A stretch of 64,000 bases of DNA. It comes from Sycobia sp. Sy_11 (lineage: Eukaryota; Arthropoda; Insecta; Hymenoptera; Epichrysomallidae). Shown here piece by piece: positions 12,081 to 22,889 of the stretch; the first letter of the stretch is position 1, and the number at the start of each line of letters is the position of its first letter. The stretch spans positions 1,336,501 through 1,400,500 of the forward strand of contig JACCIC010000136.1 of assembly GCA_018907035.1 (NCBI GenBank). The letters run 5' to 3'. The notes under the pieces were generated by a model. It made no database searches, was not told where the DNA came from, and saw only the letters and a program-made list of their open reading frames with translations. A program made the position numbers and the translations under genes.

Positions 12081-12346
12081 AAGTTTGCAAATACACGTCA
12101 AGGTATCGGCTTAAATTTGCGAATTTTTTTTCTTTAATATCGTTTTCTATTGTTTCTTTATATACCTTAATTTTTTTAATTGGCGAAATTTCAGCTGAAT
12201 CTAAAAGCTTAGGGAATACAAGTACCGCATGGTGACAATTTGTGTCGAATTTGTTTTTCCATCATTTTAAATTACCTCCACTACATTTACATACTGCTGT
12301 ATTTTAAAAAATGCCTATATCCATCGTGGGCTTCGATTTCCTTATA

Positions 12347-12628
12347 TTAGGTTGTCAAATATGTTCCTTCCGCTTTTTTGCTGTTCATTCAATGGTTTAT
12401 AAAAAGTATTACAGTGGTTGGATTCACTTCAAATATGCGCCGTTTTTGTTCGATAATCTGTTTCCATCTAGACAGCAACTTCATAATACCCCTCTCGTAG
12501 AAACCCCTGTCCTTATTTGCGAAGAACTCGGACAGCCACTTTTCACAAGCCTCTTTTGAGTCCAACTTTACACCACCAAAGGCTTGGACAAAAAGGCGGA
12601 AGGGTATTTATAAGATATTTGAAAACCT

Positions 12629-12630
<2 letters not shown>
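12347..12630 (-). mobile_element. 284-bp mariner deletion derivative (MITE-like)
   Basis: The left end TTAGGTTGTCAAATATG and the following about 240 bp match the reverse complement of 7990-7745 almost base for base. The right end GATATTTGAAAACCTC is the opposite terminus. TA flanks both sides (12345-12346, 12631-12632). Nearly the whole transposase is deleted, so it could only have moved with help from a full element. The insertion is next to the BEL 5' remnant. Confidence 0.85.

Positions 12631-12677
<47 letters not shown>
12631..12677. repeat. (TA)n microsatellite
   Basis: About 23 uninterrupted TA units starting at the target TA of the short mariner derivative. Confidence 0.95.
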
Positions 12678-12680
<3 letters not shown>

Positions 12681-12849
12681 AACGTACGTACAACACATAT
12701 GTGCGAAGGCGCGAGGCGCGCAGACCGAGGGTCGCCGAGGCGACGGTGCGCGAGGAGTTAGGGAAGAGAGCGAGAGAGAGAGAAGAACGGGCAGACAGAT
12801 TTGTAAAAGCACGAATTACACTGCATCACAATGCTATATCTTAATTAAG
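12678..12849. other. GC-rich spacer, possible Gag coding
   Basis: A GC-rich, arginine-coding stretch (GAGAGAGAGA and GCGCGAGG-type runs) unlike the AT-rich neighbourhood. It directly precedes the Gag zinc knuckles and may be basic Gag sequence or part of another element. Confidence 0.3.
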
Positions 12850-13615
12850 TGTTAAGTGTGTAACAGAACTAGACACACCACCCGAGATTGTAGAAGCCAC
12901 TCGACGTCAAAAACATGCTAATTATGTAACAGGTCTGGCCACACGACTAATTATTGTCAAAGAAACCGCTCGAACAATCGACGAGATGAACAGCGTCCTG
13001 TAATTATAAGTCCAAAATATGGACGTATAGAACATACCTACAGCAATTGTGTAACTTACAAAATAACGCCACCAAACAGCGATGCATCGAACAGACCAGT
13101 CTGTGCTTACTACAAAATAGTCAGTCATACTATAGCGGTATATCGAAAAAGATTTTAGAAACAGAGAAATGGTCAAGGTCCCAGGAACCAGAGTGCGACC
13201 CAAGGGTCTCGCAAAATATCAATGCACTCGACAAACACGACTCACTTATCGAACCTGTGAGGAGAGTTAATACCTTCCGAACAGAAATAATCCGGTATGT
13301 ACGTTACATACATGTTTAATTTGATCCCGAACATTCACTCTCTTTTTTGTTGAATAGTGACTCTGAAGTCTACATTGTGAAAGCGAAAGCTATACCTGCT
13401 ATAGAAATGCAGACATAAATAGAAAGAAAATTTCTACTCTCGAAGTAGTGGGTAATGCTAAAGAGATTACGCTGGGGGTAGTACTGTTTCGAATAACTGA
13501 AATAAAAGCGGAATTTTCAATCTCTTCAGATAAATTTCCTATTTCTTACGATGGAATCATAGGTTACGACTACCTCATGAATAGCCAAGCCGTTATAAAT
13601 ATAAAATCTATTAAT
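12850..13615 (+). pseudogene. gypsy-like Gag zinc knuckles and protease
   Basis: Two CCHC zinc knuckles (C-X2-C-X4-H-X4-C) lie in one frame at 12850-12894 (VCNRTRHTTRDC) and 12916-12960 (LCNRSGHTTNYC). Each has a stop codon between its first two Cys. An aspartic protease follows at about 13350-13615: the flap-side segment SDSEVYIVKAKAIPA stands where DTG/DSG-SEV would be, then FRITEIKAEFSISSDKFPISYDGIIGYDYLM, ending with the I-G-D-(Y/F)L block. The Asp-Thr/Ser-Gly triad has changed, and frames shift. It probably continues the Gag at 5-6.6 kb. Confidence 0.7.
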
Positions 13616-13869
13616 TTAATTTAGAACAGTTGACATAAGTACAATTTTTAATTTTAAGGTATAAGTTCTAACCTATTCATTACGTTTGGAGCAATAAAAA
13701 TTCAAGTATTGGGGAGAACTTCTTATTTTCACGTCGTCTCTGACGACTTTCCAATCCCATATACCGGAATTTTGAATGCGTGTTATCATTGCAACTAGGG
13801 CGTAAAATTAAATTATAAAGTGCAAAGGATACATTACCCTATTATGGATCATTCCATTAAATTTGTCTC

Positions 13870-14215
13870 CAAAAAATGCTAATGGAGGAATTAAAAGAGA
13901 ATCTAAAGGAAGAAATCATTAACTGTATAAATGACTCAACACATATCAACACTTCTATGGATCAATTTAGCGAAAACGATGATAACCAACGAGAAAGAAA
14001 GTGAATTAAAAGTTAATTTACTATTAATAAAGTGAATTTTAACGTAGGTGATTATGTATTTCTATTATCCGGTCCTAAATCTGGTGAATTCAACAATCAT
14101 TACGCCAAGCCACATAAAATATTAGAAATCCTAACTAAAAATAATATGCGGATTCAAATAAAAATAATATACGGATTCAAATAAAAATAATATACGTCAA
14201 ATAAATAAAATATCG
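13870..14215 (+). pseudogene. gypsy integrase C-terminal tail
   Basis: After a linker (LMEELKENLKEEIIN, INTSMDQFSENDDNQRERK) the frame gives VNFNVGDYVFLLSGPKSGEF and KPHKILEILTKNNMRIQIK, the GPY/F-type module at the end of gypsy integrases. A 24-bp piece encoding RIQIKII is duplicated at 14152-14200. RT, RNase H and the integrase core between the protease and this tail are missing, so roughly 2.5 kb has been deleted. Confidence 0.7.
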
Positions 14216-14504
14216 CAACATAAACATAAAATAAAAAAATATTGCACATCAACCATGAGTCATCAATAAAAAAAAAGCGAGGAAAAAATCAGAAACTGAT
14301 CCGAGTTAAAAATTACTCAGTCTAATCACTAGTTTCACCTTAAATCACTTTTATCTACTTTACTCTACGCTTTAGTTCTCTTATTAAAACTATTTTTAGG
14401 ATAATCGAGATAGAAAATATATATTCCTTGAAACACAGAAGCTAATTCACTTTTTTCCAGAGAAAGAAAATAAAAAAATATATAAAAGAAAAATCTATAG
14501 AAAA

Positions 14505-15830
14505 ATGTTATTGGCAATGGTATATTTGTTATCATTTATCCAAACAGTATCAGTAATCAAATGGAGGGAACGATTTTCTATTGCGGCACATTATGACACA
14601 TATCACTCGTTAGCGGAACCAGTGCCCAATACATTCGCGAAATAGGACCGACTAGTTGCAAAAACGCACACACAGCAGCTACATTATCAATAGGCAATCG
14701 CATAATTATACACTTAAAAATAAATCAAACCTCGTCCCATAGCTTAACATTAGCCAGAATGTCAATACTGATCTCAAATGCAAGGACGCCGGCTATACCG
14801 ATCCGTATGTATCATGGGATTTCGTAGTTATGTAGGACCTCGCAACAATAACACTAATCGATGGCCTAGGTAGCGTAAATTTAGATATCAATGTAATAAG
14901 TCTCAAATGCAGAACGGTATGCCCATTATCCAATGGTCAAAGCATCGATCAGGAGGGAGGGTACACGTTTTGGAAACCAATCCCTAGCGACGCTTGTGAA
15001 TTCAACAGGTTTAGTATCTTGTATGAAGGTCTTGCACAAAAAATAACAGATCCTGAATTCGAGGGGAATCAAATGGTGTACTCCTTGTTTTCGAGAGGTG
15101 ATATTTGCCCTACCAGTAAACAGACATGAATACACATGCAGTTACAAAATAATAAAGTTGGAACACCCCAAACTTGTCATCTTCGAAACAATCAGAGGTC
15201 AATCGTTTGTAAAATTGCGCAGAACAAACACCGCAGATTTATATTTATTTACCTATGTAAACTCGAAATTTGTATGCATAGAAAAATATACGCACTCAAA
15301 TGAAAAAATTATATTAAGACAGTTTTTCAGCGTTGTAACATGGAAAGATAGACTATTAAACGCGCACTTGCTATCGCTACTCAAACTCCTCACGAGTTGG
15401 CTTACAATCTCACGAAAGGTCCCGGATACATGTCAGTTTTAGCTGGAGAAGACATCCATCTGGTGAAGTACATACCAGTGAAAGTAAAGGTGCATCACAG
15501 TTTCAATTGTTACACAGAATGACTTAAAGGGGATACACAAGTCTCCAAGACCTTGCTACAGACAGAATCTATACCCATAATGATCTAGAAAGATTTCAGG
15601 AGACCATTATGTTCCCAGTCCAAAACAGAGCATTCCGCAATGGTGTGGCAAGAGAGATCAACGGACACGAAATCAGAAATACGGACACGAACCATGGAAA
15701 TAGTACTAAATAAAAATGCAGTAGAGAAGCTAATGGAATCTACATGGAAAAATGTGCGGCAAAAACTCGTCTCTTTTGGAACCACCAATGGACGCATAAT
15801 TGCCTTTAATTTTCCAAATGAAGTCTCCTA
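14505..15830 (+). pseudogene. envelope-like glycoprotein, chuvirus type, degenerate
   Basis: An ATG at 14505 opens a hydrophobic signal-like leader (LLAMVYLLSFIQTVSV) and breaks at a stop after 46 codons. Further pieces in all three frames include TDPYVSWDFVV, a Cys-containing stretch around 14900, GGYTFWKPIPSDACEFN with LYEGLAQKI at about 14955-15045, a segment with MSVLAGEDIHLVKYIPVKVKV near 15430-15500, and DLERFQETIMFPVQNRAF near 15585. These motifs resemble the chuvirus-like glycoproteins often found captured in insect retroelements; this comes from memory of the family. Position right after an integrase tail is where an env gene sits in errantiviruses. Many stops and frameshifts; no functional protein can be made. 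Confidence 0.6.
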
Positions 15831-16160
15831 GTTATAATTCTCCATTGTGCACCAGCGCTAAATTCTGCATTAGGATTGTAGAAGGTGTAATTGACACTGG
15901 CATTCAATGTTCGATTTCCCTCTTGAATATTTTACGCTGAATCTCATCAGGATAGAGAATGTGACAAGTGACTTTGTAAAAGTGTCCAGGTCATCAGCGG
16001 ATACTACATACATGGTTTGATCTACATTTGAACTAGAATTCATTTAAAATTTTACAATCGCCATTGCCTGCTCTCAGTCACCAATTCATTAAGGATGGTG
16101 TCTAAGAATTTTGATGAGGACGTATCAGGATGGATTAAAATGCCTCATATTACTAAGATA
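15831..16160. other. non-coding DNA after env
   Basis: The region where the 3' LTR of the gypsy-like element would lie. No polypurine tract or matching LTR is found in the window. Confidence 0.3.
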
Positions 16161-16163
16161 CAG

Positions 16164-16310
16164 GAGGTACAACTAATTAAGGTAACACCATGGGTGATCC
16201 AACCAAATAAGGCAAGACTATCAGCGGCTCAGCTAACTAAGGCAAGAACACTAGCCGTCCAGTCAGCTAAGGCAGTACTATCAGCGGTCTAGCTAACTAA
16301 ATCAAGACAG
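16164..16310 (+). repeat. 30-bp tandem repeat, about five units
   Basis: Units built on (C)AGCTAACTAAGGCAAGA-C-ATCAGCGG-like sequence repeat every 30 bp. Translated in one plus frame they give a ten-residue periodic peptide (QPNKARLSAA, QLTKARTLAV, QSAKAVLSAV). The array ends just before the DD41D mariner. Purpose unknown. Confidence 0.75.
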
Positions 16311-16326
16311 TGGACTATTCGCCCGA

Positions 16327-17502
16327 AAGTGAATTTTTTTTAAATGTCTGTGACAGAAACTTTTTACAACTGTTCAATTTGTTGTCCATTAACAGTTTAG
16401 CAATGCGCTAACCGTCTGTAAAAGACTGCAACAACATTTTGCATGATTTGATAAGGTATCAAGTCTATTTCATCAGTGATTCTTTGACGTAATTTATCCA
16501 AGTCACGTGGTTTTATAACATAAACTTTATCCTTCATATATCTCCAAAGGAAGTAATCAAGAGGCGTTAGGTCTCGGGACCGAGGTGGCCATTCAATTGT
16601 ACCTGTTCGCCCAATCAATCTATTATGCAATGTTGCATCTAAATATCGATGAACACGAATACCGTAGTGTGCAGTAGCACCATCCTGTGGAACATAAATT
16701 TCATCCAGATTTCCACGCGTTAAATTCCATATAGCAGGTATAATTTGATCTCGAAGCATGTTTTCATACATTGCAGCATTTAAATTATCTTGAATAAAGA
16801 AAGAGCCAAGTATTCTTCCATTAAATATGGCAGTTCAAGCATTTACTTTTTCAGGATGTTACGTGCTGTCTGCTTTCATCCAATGTAGATTGATGATACT
16901 CCTATATCGAGAAATATATTCACTGCCTGCTTAACTCAAACGTGATTTCATCAGAGAAAATAATGTTATTGAGGAGCAAAGAACGATCAGATATCATTTC
17001 CATCACTACATCATAAATCTGTGCCCTTCTATCAAAATTATCTTCAGATAATTCATGTACCAACTTTAATTTGATAGAATACCATTTGTTGAATTTCAAA
17101 ATTTTGTGCACTGATGCAGCTCCCTTTTCATGCTGTGGTGCGTAACATCTGATAGAGCAATAGGGGATTGTCAATAAATTATTCTAATACCTCTAAGCTC
17201 ATCATTAAATGATTATTTCGATCTACCTAATTTAGGACGATCTTTAATACAATCTGTCTCTTCAAAACACCTAATTGTACGAATTACTGTACCTTTTGAA
17301 ATAGAGTTGTTTTCTTCAGCTCTAAATGTTTCATTGACTAAACGCTGTGCCTGTTTGTAACCTCTCTCTTGGTCAATCGACCTCCGCATAAAAAGAGATA
17401 TTCTTTCTCGTTCAGTAAGATGTGCCATTTTTCACTACGATTAAAAGTACAATTATTGAAAATGTACAATTATCTGAATTTTGAAGTAAAAAAACTTCAC
17501 TT
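16327..17502 (-). mobile_element. DD41D (rosa-type) mariner element
   Basis: Ends AAGTGAATTTTTTTT (16327) and AAAAAAACTTCACTT (to 17502) are inverted repeats around a minus-strand transposase. The element is about 1.18 kb, close to full length. TA follows on the right, but I do not see it on the left, so the left boundary may be worn by a base or two. Confidence 0.8.
16397..17428 (-). pseudogene. DD41D mariner transposase, frameshifted
   Basis: Three open blocks run in order. At 17428-17213 is MAHLTERERISLFMRRS with a paired-like helix-turn-helix and KGTVIRTIRCFEETDCIKDRPKLGR, about 70 residues. At 17174-16920 is the linker and first catalytic part, with NNIIFSDEITFELS. At 16771-16397 is VPQDGATAHYGIRVHRYLD and IEWPPRSRDLTPLDYFLW. 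Between the Asp of QDGATAH and the last Asp of TPLDYFLW there are 41 residues, which defines the DD41D/rosa group rather than DD34D mariners. All three catalytic Asp are readable. Frame breaks between blocks, including around 16790-16915, disable it. Confidence 0.85.
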
Positions 17503-17636
17503 AACTCTTGAAAACAGAAGAGTAAATAGGAGTAAATGATTATTAATACATAAATTAACTGATTCCTAAAAAGAATAGTAAGCAAAGCTTTCTAAACTAC
17601 AAGTAGCGATCCTGAAAGTGTTTTATAAATAGCTCA

Positions 17637-18050
17637 TGTAATCGGAAGAATAAACCCAGACGTCACAGAGTCCAATGACGGCGTAAGTATCCGATCCACA
17701 AGCTTTTTATGTATAAAAAGATCACTTTTCTGCCACAGAATCAGTTCTCTTAGCGCAATGGTCTAAAGATTACAAGAGCTAGCCTGCTACAAGTGCTCTA
17801 GAAATTCTGCTTTAGTCCGGCAAATCCTGATTAGTAAAGTCATGATCCTGGTTCCCCTGGCGTTGCGTTCAATGTTAGCTGACTCTACTATCCCCACCGA
17901 ATCCTAGTAAAAATTGATCCTAAATTCGCGATGTTTCACTAAAGCTCAACCATCTTACTACAGACCCTGAATGCTGTCATGATCTGACTCTGCGAAAATC
18001 GTGTTTCCACTTATAAAATATAAAATATCACATATAAAATTTGTATTTCG
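17637..18050 (+). other. possible solo LTR or promoter segment
   Basis: A less AT-rich segment with a TATA-like TATAAAAAG at about 17713 followed 28-30 bp later by TCAGTT, the arthropod initiator consensus. This resembles an LTR U3/R junction. No second copy or target duplication is seen, so this is weak. Confidence 0.25.
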
Positions 18051-18084
18051 CATTTAAGTGAAGAATAATAGAAATTATAGATGC

Positions 18085-18460
18085 GCTATATTGTTTTGTG
18101 GAACTAAATTAAATAATTAAGATATATTTCTAAGAATATAATATACTCACACTTGGGTGATTCCACAGATTATGCGATATATAATATCGACAAATTTATC
18201 TCACCGACGATTAGGTTAGATGTGAAATTTTCTTTCCTCGATATGTGCAACATATAACTTAATTTTGAAGAATAAGTTCAAATTTTTAGCAGAAATAAAT
18301 AACTATCTGTACGTTTCGTCATCAGTTACCTGCTGGGCTCGTTAGTAGGACGGCAGGTACCAATTCCTAGACGTACGATGCTTGCTCGTATTAATCGATG
18401 AAAAGTTATAATATAAAGACGATAAAATTATCTATGGGAGAAGAATATTGTGAGAAAAAT
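18085..18460 (+). repeat. interspersed repeat A, copy 1
   Basis: Shares blocks such as GATATATTTCTAAGAATATAAT, TTCTTTCCTCGATATGTGC, GTACGTTTCG, CAGTTACCTGCTGGGCTCGT and AATTCCTAGACGTACGATGC with 53897-54235 (same strand) and 57395-57725 (opposite strand). About 330 bp, no coding capacity. It could be a solo LTR or a non-autonomous transposon end; type not determined. Confidence 0.75.
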
Positions 18461-18567
18461 AATTTTTTATTTTTGCAATATGTCTGAGCGGAAAAAATCA
18501 ACTTATATAGTTTGTGAATATTTATGTGGTTTATTTCTAGCAGAATCAGTGAAAAAAAACAATTAGT

Positions 18568-18885
18568 TCAAGTTGTTCGCCATATTGAATCCTCCATATT
18601 TAATTTTAAAAGTTTGCTTGCAGGATCATATACCGCAACCCCAAAAACTCCTAGGGAAATATTTTTGAGACTTATGAAATCTTCTAAACGTTTTTTATGA
18701 AAAAGCAAAAAATATCCATGCGCATTATAATATCGGGCCGAGATGACGGCTAGAGACGTCATGCTCGGATCTGTCAAAGGCTTAGCCTCAGTTTAGTTTT
18801 TCGTGGATGGTGTAAACTCACTTTTTTATCGAAAAACGAAGCTTTTGAAATTTTTCAAATCCCGGCATTCTAGAGGTTAAAAAAG
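18568..18885 (+). repeat. interspersed repeat B, copy 1
   Basis: Contains CTAGGGAAATATTTTTGAG, AAATCTTCTAAACGTTTTTT and a GGGCCG-GATGACG block, all shared with 37180-37400 and 42375-42640. It starts with a CGCCATATTGAATCC-type motif and ends near an AAATTTTTCAAATCCC motif. Non-coding, family unknown. Confidence 0.75.
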
Positions 18886-21800
18886 ATTGAGTACCACTGA
18901 AATCAACTTATTGTATTAGAAGAGAACTATATTTAATAACAAAAAACATAATTTAAATAAATTGTGTTTTAATTCAAAGTCACGACCTTTATTTCGTTTT
19001 GTACACAAAATTTAATGAAAATTCTTTGATCCATTTTTTTCAATAGCAGGAAATCCTCCATCAGGCAGAACCCTTCTAACCTTTATGCTTATCACAAACA
19101 AATAAAAAATGCTATTTTACTGAAACTATGACTATATGTTCGGGATAAGTGCATCGTATTAAAATAAAAAAAAATTGAAAATGGAACGTATGCAGTCCGC
19201 GAAATTTGAAAATATATCTTACTTTTCGATCGCACTTCTTATTTTATAATAGGATATATTTCAATAAACTTCCTCCGTTCTTTCTTCAAACATGCTTATG
19301 CAATCTTACACTCTATTGTGAAAATATAATTTAATATAAAAATTAATTAAGGAAAAATGATTTTCTCATCCCTCTGGACTTTACTCAATACAAAAACAAC
19401 CTAGATTTGAAGATCATTGTCACTTACAATTTTGAGAAGTAGGGGGTATGCCAGAACGAACGTGTGGCAATATGCTTAGAGGCCATTTCTTTACAATAAA
19501 AAATATTTTATATATCTTAAACAAAATAAATGTATTTTCTCAGCAATTATAATAAAGCTTTAATTATAAATATGTTTATTATTTATTTCAGCAATGTGTT
19601 TCAAAGCAGAATAATACTATTTCGAGCATACACACAAATGAAGTGTATAGTATACCATTGGTGTAATGGGATAATCTTAGTAGTACATATACGATACTAG
19701 ATGGACGATTGAAAGGATATTTATACGCACTCGATCAAAGAACTACGCAAACATTTTATTTTATCTGACATATTTTGTACTTTTACTTTTCAACTATTAT
19801 CCTTGGTACACTTATAGAAAAAATTTATAGTCTGTGCATGACTACAGGGCAGAAAATTCTTTATCGCTGCTGCTAATTTACTTTATATAATGAAACCAAA
19901 AACTTTCTTGAAAAGATTTGCAATAAAGGCTTACACCATGTATTATTTTCAGTATCCTTTATGTTTTTATTCAATAATTTTTTGTCTGCGAATCACCACT
20001 CAAATAAATAAAAATGTAGAAAAGTGATTTTCAATGATTAAGGGATCTAGAACATATTATCAGTCATATTATTCGTTAAATATATCATAGTCATATTGTT
20101 AGTTTCACTTTCGATGTTATTGACAAAGTATACTATTTTTACAATTTCTAAATTATCTAGTCTCTTAAATGTATTATAATTATGCGATAACATCCAATTC
20201 GATAGGTTTAAATTGTGATTATTACTAATACAATACTTATACGGAATATTTATACGGAAAGTTTTACCATTGTATAGGGTTATCGTCATGATGAGTACGA
20301 ATCAGGGTGATTTAATCTTTTTTTTTTAATTAGATTATAAATAATAGGTTCATAATAACTATAATTTAATAAATTGGACACTATTGCTATCGTAGATATA
20401 GACATTAATTTAATTCATTCCACATTGCCTTCATGAATAAATTTGTTATTTTGATCACTAACTTAAATTACGATGTATTTTGTCTATAAACTGAAACTAA
20501 TAGACAAATAAGTTATTTTTTAATTTTACAAATTTTCTTCATAAAGTCATAAATTTATTCGGAACGTTAATCGAAGTATTTAGATTTTTTAAATTTGGTG
20601 GTGAGTACAGGACAATCATATTATCCTTTACTTACAATAATGTATTTATTATTTTTTCTTATTTTTTAGTAGTTTTAATATTTCAAATGAATGAAAATCT
20701 GATTATGATTACAATTAGATAATTAATTAGATTATTTTATAAAGACAACAGTAATGGTAAGAACATGGGCTAATATAGTTATATTTATAATCTAATTTTT
20801 AAATAACGGATTGAATCACTTCGAAAAAAATTTATGCTATCCCTAATGTAAATTACGGCTCTTAACATTTCATTAATTATAACTATAACAAATCTAAGCA
20901 TTTTTAATTATCGAAAATACGTATGAATTAACTCTATTTTCTAACCAACCGTCAAAAATAATTTGGAATACTTACTTGTTAATAATAAATGAAAATGTGG
21001 AGCCTATAAAACATTATGAGAAAATCGTGTGTTCATATTCGCCAAATTGGGCATTAGTTAAATCGAAGAATTAATGAATATTTAGTGTCTATTACTCATA
21101 ACAACTACACTAGATTTATGTTCTGAACAGTGTATCAATAATAATAATAACACAAGCCTATCCCATTTTACATTACAATATCATATAAAGCTCTTCATGA
21201 TGAAAAAAATATCACTAATGATATGACTAAAAGATAGTTATTGCAAATAGCTTCTAGTATTTAAGAGAACTATAATTATATCTCGTTGAGAGTTACCTCA
21301 GATTTTTTGTATAATCTACTTGTATAATTCTCTCATACTATCGCAATAAATTTGATTTTAAAATTTTTTATATAGAGACTGTTAATTTATACATATCTCT
21401 ATTTTGTATTGTGCCCTAAGAACGAGATAGCTGACGAAGCAATCATCAAAAATAAAAAAAATTTGTAATTGGAAAAACTAAACTATTTTTGTAAATTTAA
21501 TTATTCATTTATTCTTCAATTATTCATTCCATTCAACTGTGGGTTCTTAATCTTAACGATATCTTATAGATATATTTTAAGCGTTAATACATTTCGATTT
21601 TCGCTCGTTAAACGTTAGATTTACATACTTACGCACATCTTAAGTATGTATTGCACTTGCATATTATAATTCTTATGTTAAATATCTATGACTGAAGTGT
21701 TTATAACTAACTGTTTTAGAACTTTCATTTTTCATATTTAATTTGAATGTAGTCTTATTCTTTAAAGTATCAAAATTTATCCATTCTATTAAGTACGCAG

Positions 21801-21935
21801 ACTTACTTTCACCGATTTTTTCCAATGCTGCTTTATTCTTAGAAAGTGATATCTTTATAATTCAAAGTGTTTTTTTTTTAAATGTGAAATTCAAAGTTTA
21901 TTTCTGTCAGTAACCATTACTTTTTGTCATCTTTT
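18886..21935. other. AT-rich DNA, no recognised feature
   Basis: About 3 kb of AT-rich sequence with no open frame above 80 codons that I can link to a family, no repeat shared with the rest of the window, and no RNA gene. The longest open frame (20047-20289, minus) is low-complexity Asn/Thr/Ile-rich and probably chance. Confidence 0.5.
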
Positions 21936-21939
21936 CAGA

Positions 21940-22886
21940 AATTGTCGGATACCATCTCGAAAAAACGATACGTCTTTTGATGCATATATGAATCGATCAA
22001 AGAATATGATCCATTCTTTGACTTTTTCATAAGAATGGAAGTGCTGGTCAGTCAGGTCATCTACCAGAGATCGGAATAGATAGTAGTCGGAAAGAGCAGT
22101 GACAGGCGAGTATGTAGGATGTGGTCAGACTTTCCATTTTCAAGTTTTCAAGTATGTCTTGACAGGTTTTAAGACACGTGTCCGAGCTTGCCATATTTTA
22201 GGAGAACTTTGTCATATCTCTTTTGATACGGTGGCTATTTCTCCTTTAATGCTCGGCTGAAACGCAGCAATTGCATTTGAAAGCGATCTCCTTTGGCGGT
22301 TTCACTCGTTATTAACAAATCATAATACACTATATCGAGCTTGACTCACCATTTACAGAGCATAACCATAGCACCGTGAATACTCGGTCTGGATCTCTAT
22401 GTGCAGGCATGTCCGTGAATTCTCCATGATTTTAAGCGCTTGAGATTATAGTACGGGACAATTATTCCTGGACGGTTACAATGCAATGTAAGATTCCCTT
22501 CCGATTCTGTCTTTCAAACACCTATTCGCAAGAAAAAAACGCTGTTCAATATTTCGCTGTTTCAAATTTCACAGAACCCCATTTCCTTACTTGAAGCGTT
22601 TCGAAATTGTTTCTCGAGTAACTCCTAATGATTCTGCTTATTATTGTATTTGGTACGAATTTTCAGCAAGTAATGCCTCTACTTCAGAATCTGGAATCTC
22701 GACATCAAAATCACGGCTCTTAAAACGTTGAAATCCTTCACAACACGCTCTTTCATTAAGAGCAGCGTCGCCGAATATACTACAATAAGCCTCAGCTCCA
22801 GTTTTTTTCAAATAAAAGCAGAAAATCAACACACAAATTATCGCAAATGACGATAATTGGGTTCGAAAACTGACGTCTTCGAACAA
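21940..22886 (-). mobile_element. mariner remnant (cecropia-like)
   Basis: The minus strand begins with MFEDVSFRTQLSSFAIICVL and FCFYLKKTGAEAYCSIFGDA, the mariner N-terminal helix-turn-helix (LNERACCEGFQRFKSRDFDV). It ends at 22150-21950 with HPTYSPVTALSDYYLFRSLV, DDLTDQHFHSYEKVKEW and the C-terminal DGIRQFL. The third catalytic Asp (ALSDYYLF) is kept; the PD of SPD is lost. The middle is out of frame: YYELL-type and HDNA-type blocks are not clearly readable. Inactive. Confidence 0.75.
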
Positions 22887-22889
22887 GTA

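Larger units (their letters stand above)
8300..12300 (-). mobile_element. BEL/Pao retrotransposon pol remnant
   Basis: Reading from high to low coordinate on the minus strand gives the BEL/Pao pol order: aspartic protease (about 12060-11690), RT (about 11300-10900), connection and RNase H (10882-9950), integrase, and a basic C-terminus ending KLERKSRSGRIIREPDYY near 8310. All frames are broken. No flanking LTRs are recognised. Its protease differs from that of the BEL element at 54-57 kb, so this is a separate lineage. It sits between two parts of a plus-strand gypsy-like element and probably inserted into it. Confidence 0.8.

Noticed and set aside
12517..12855. 112-codon frame with Tyr-Ile repeats
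   Set aside because: It runs through the mariner derivative and the (TA)n tract; the repeat peptide is just translated microsatellite.
17745..17830. tRNA-like segment (AGCGCAATGGTCTAAAG...)
   Set aside because: An A-box-like stretch is present, but I find no convincing B box or cloverleaf; it may be an LTR instead.
20047..20289. Possible small gene on the minus strand
   Set aside because: Asn/Thr/Ile-rich low-complexity frame in AT-rich DNA with no motif or neighbouring exon.
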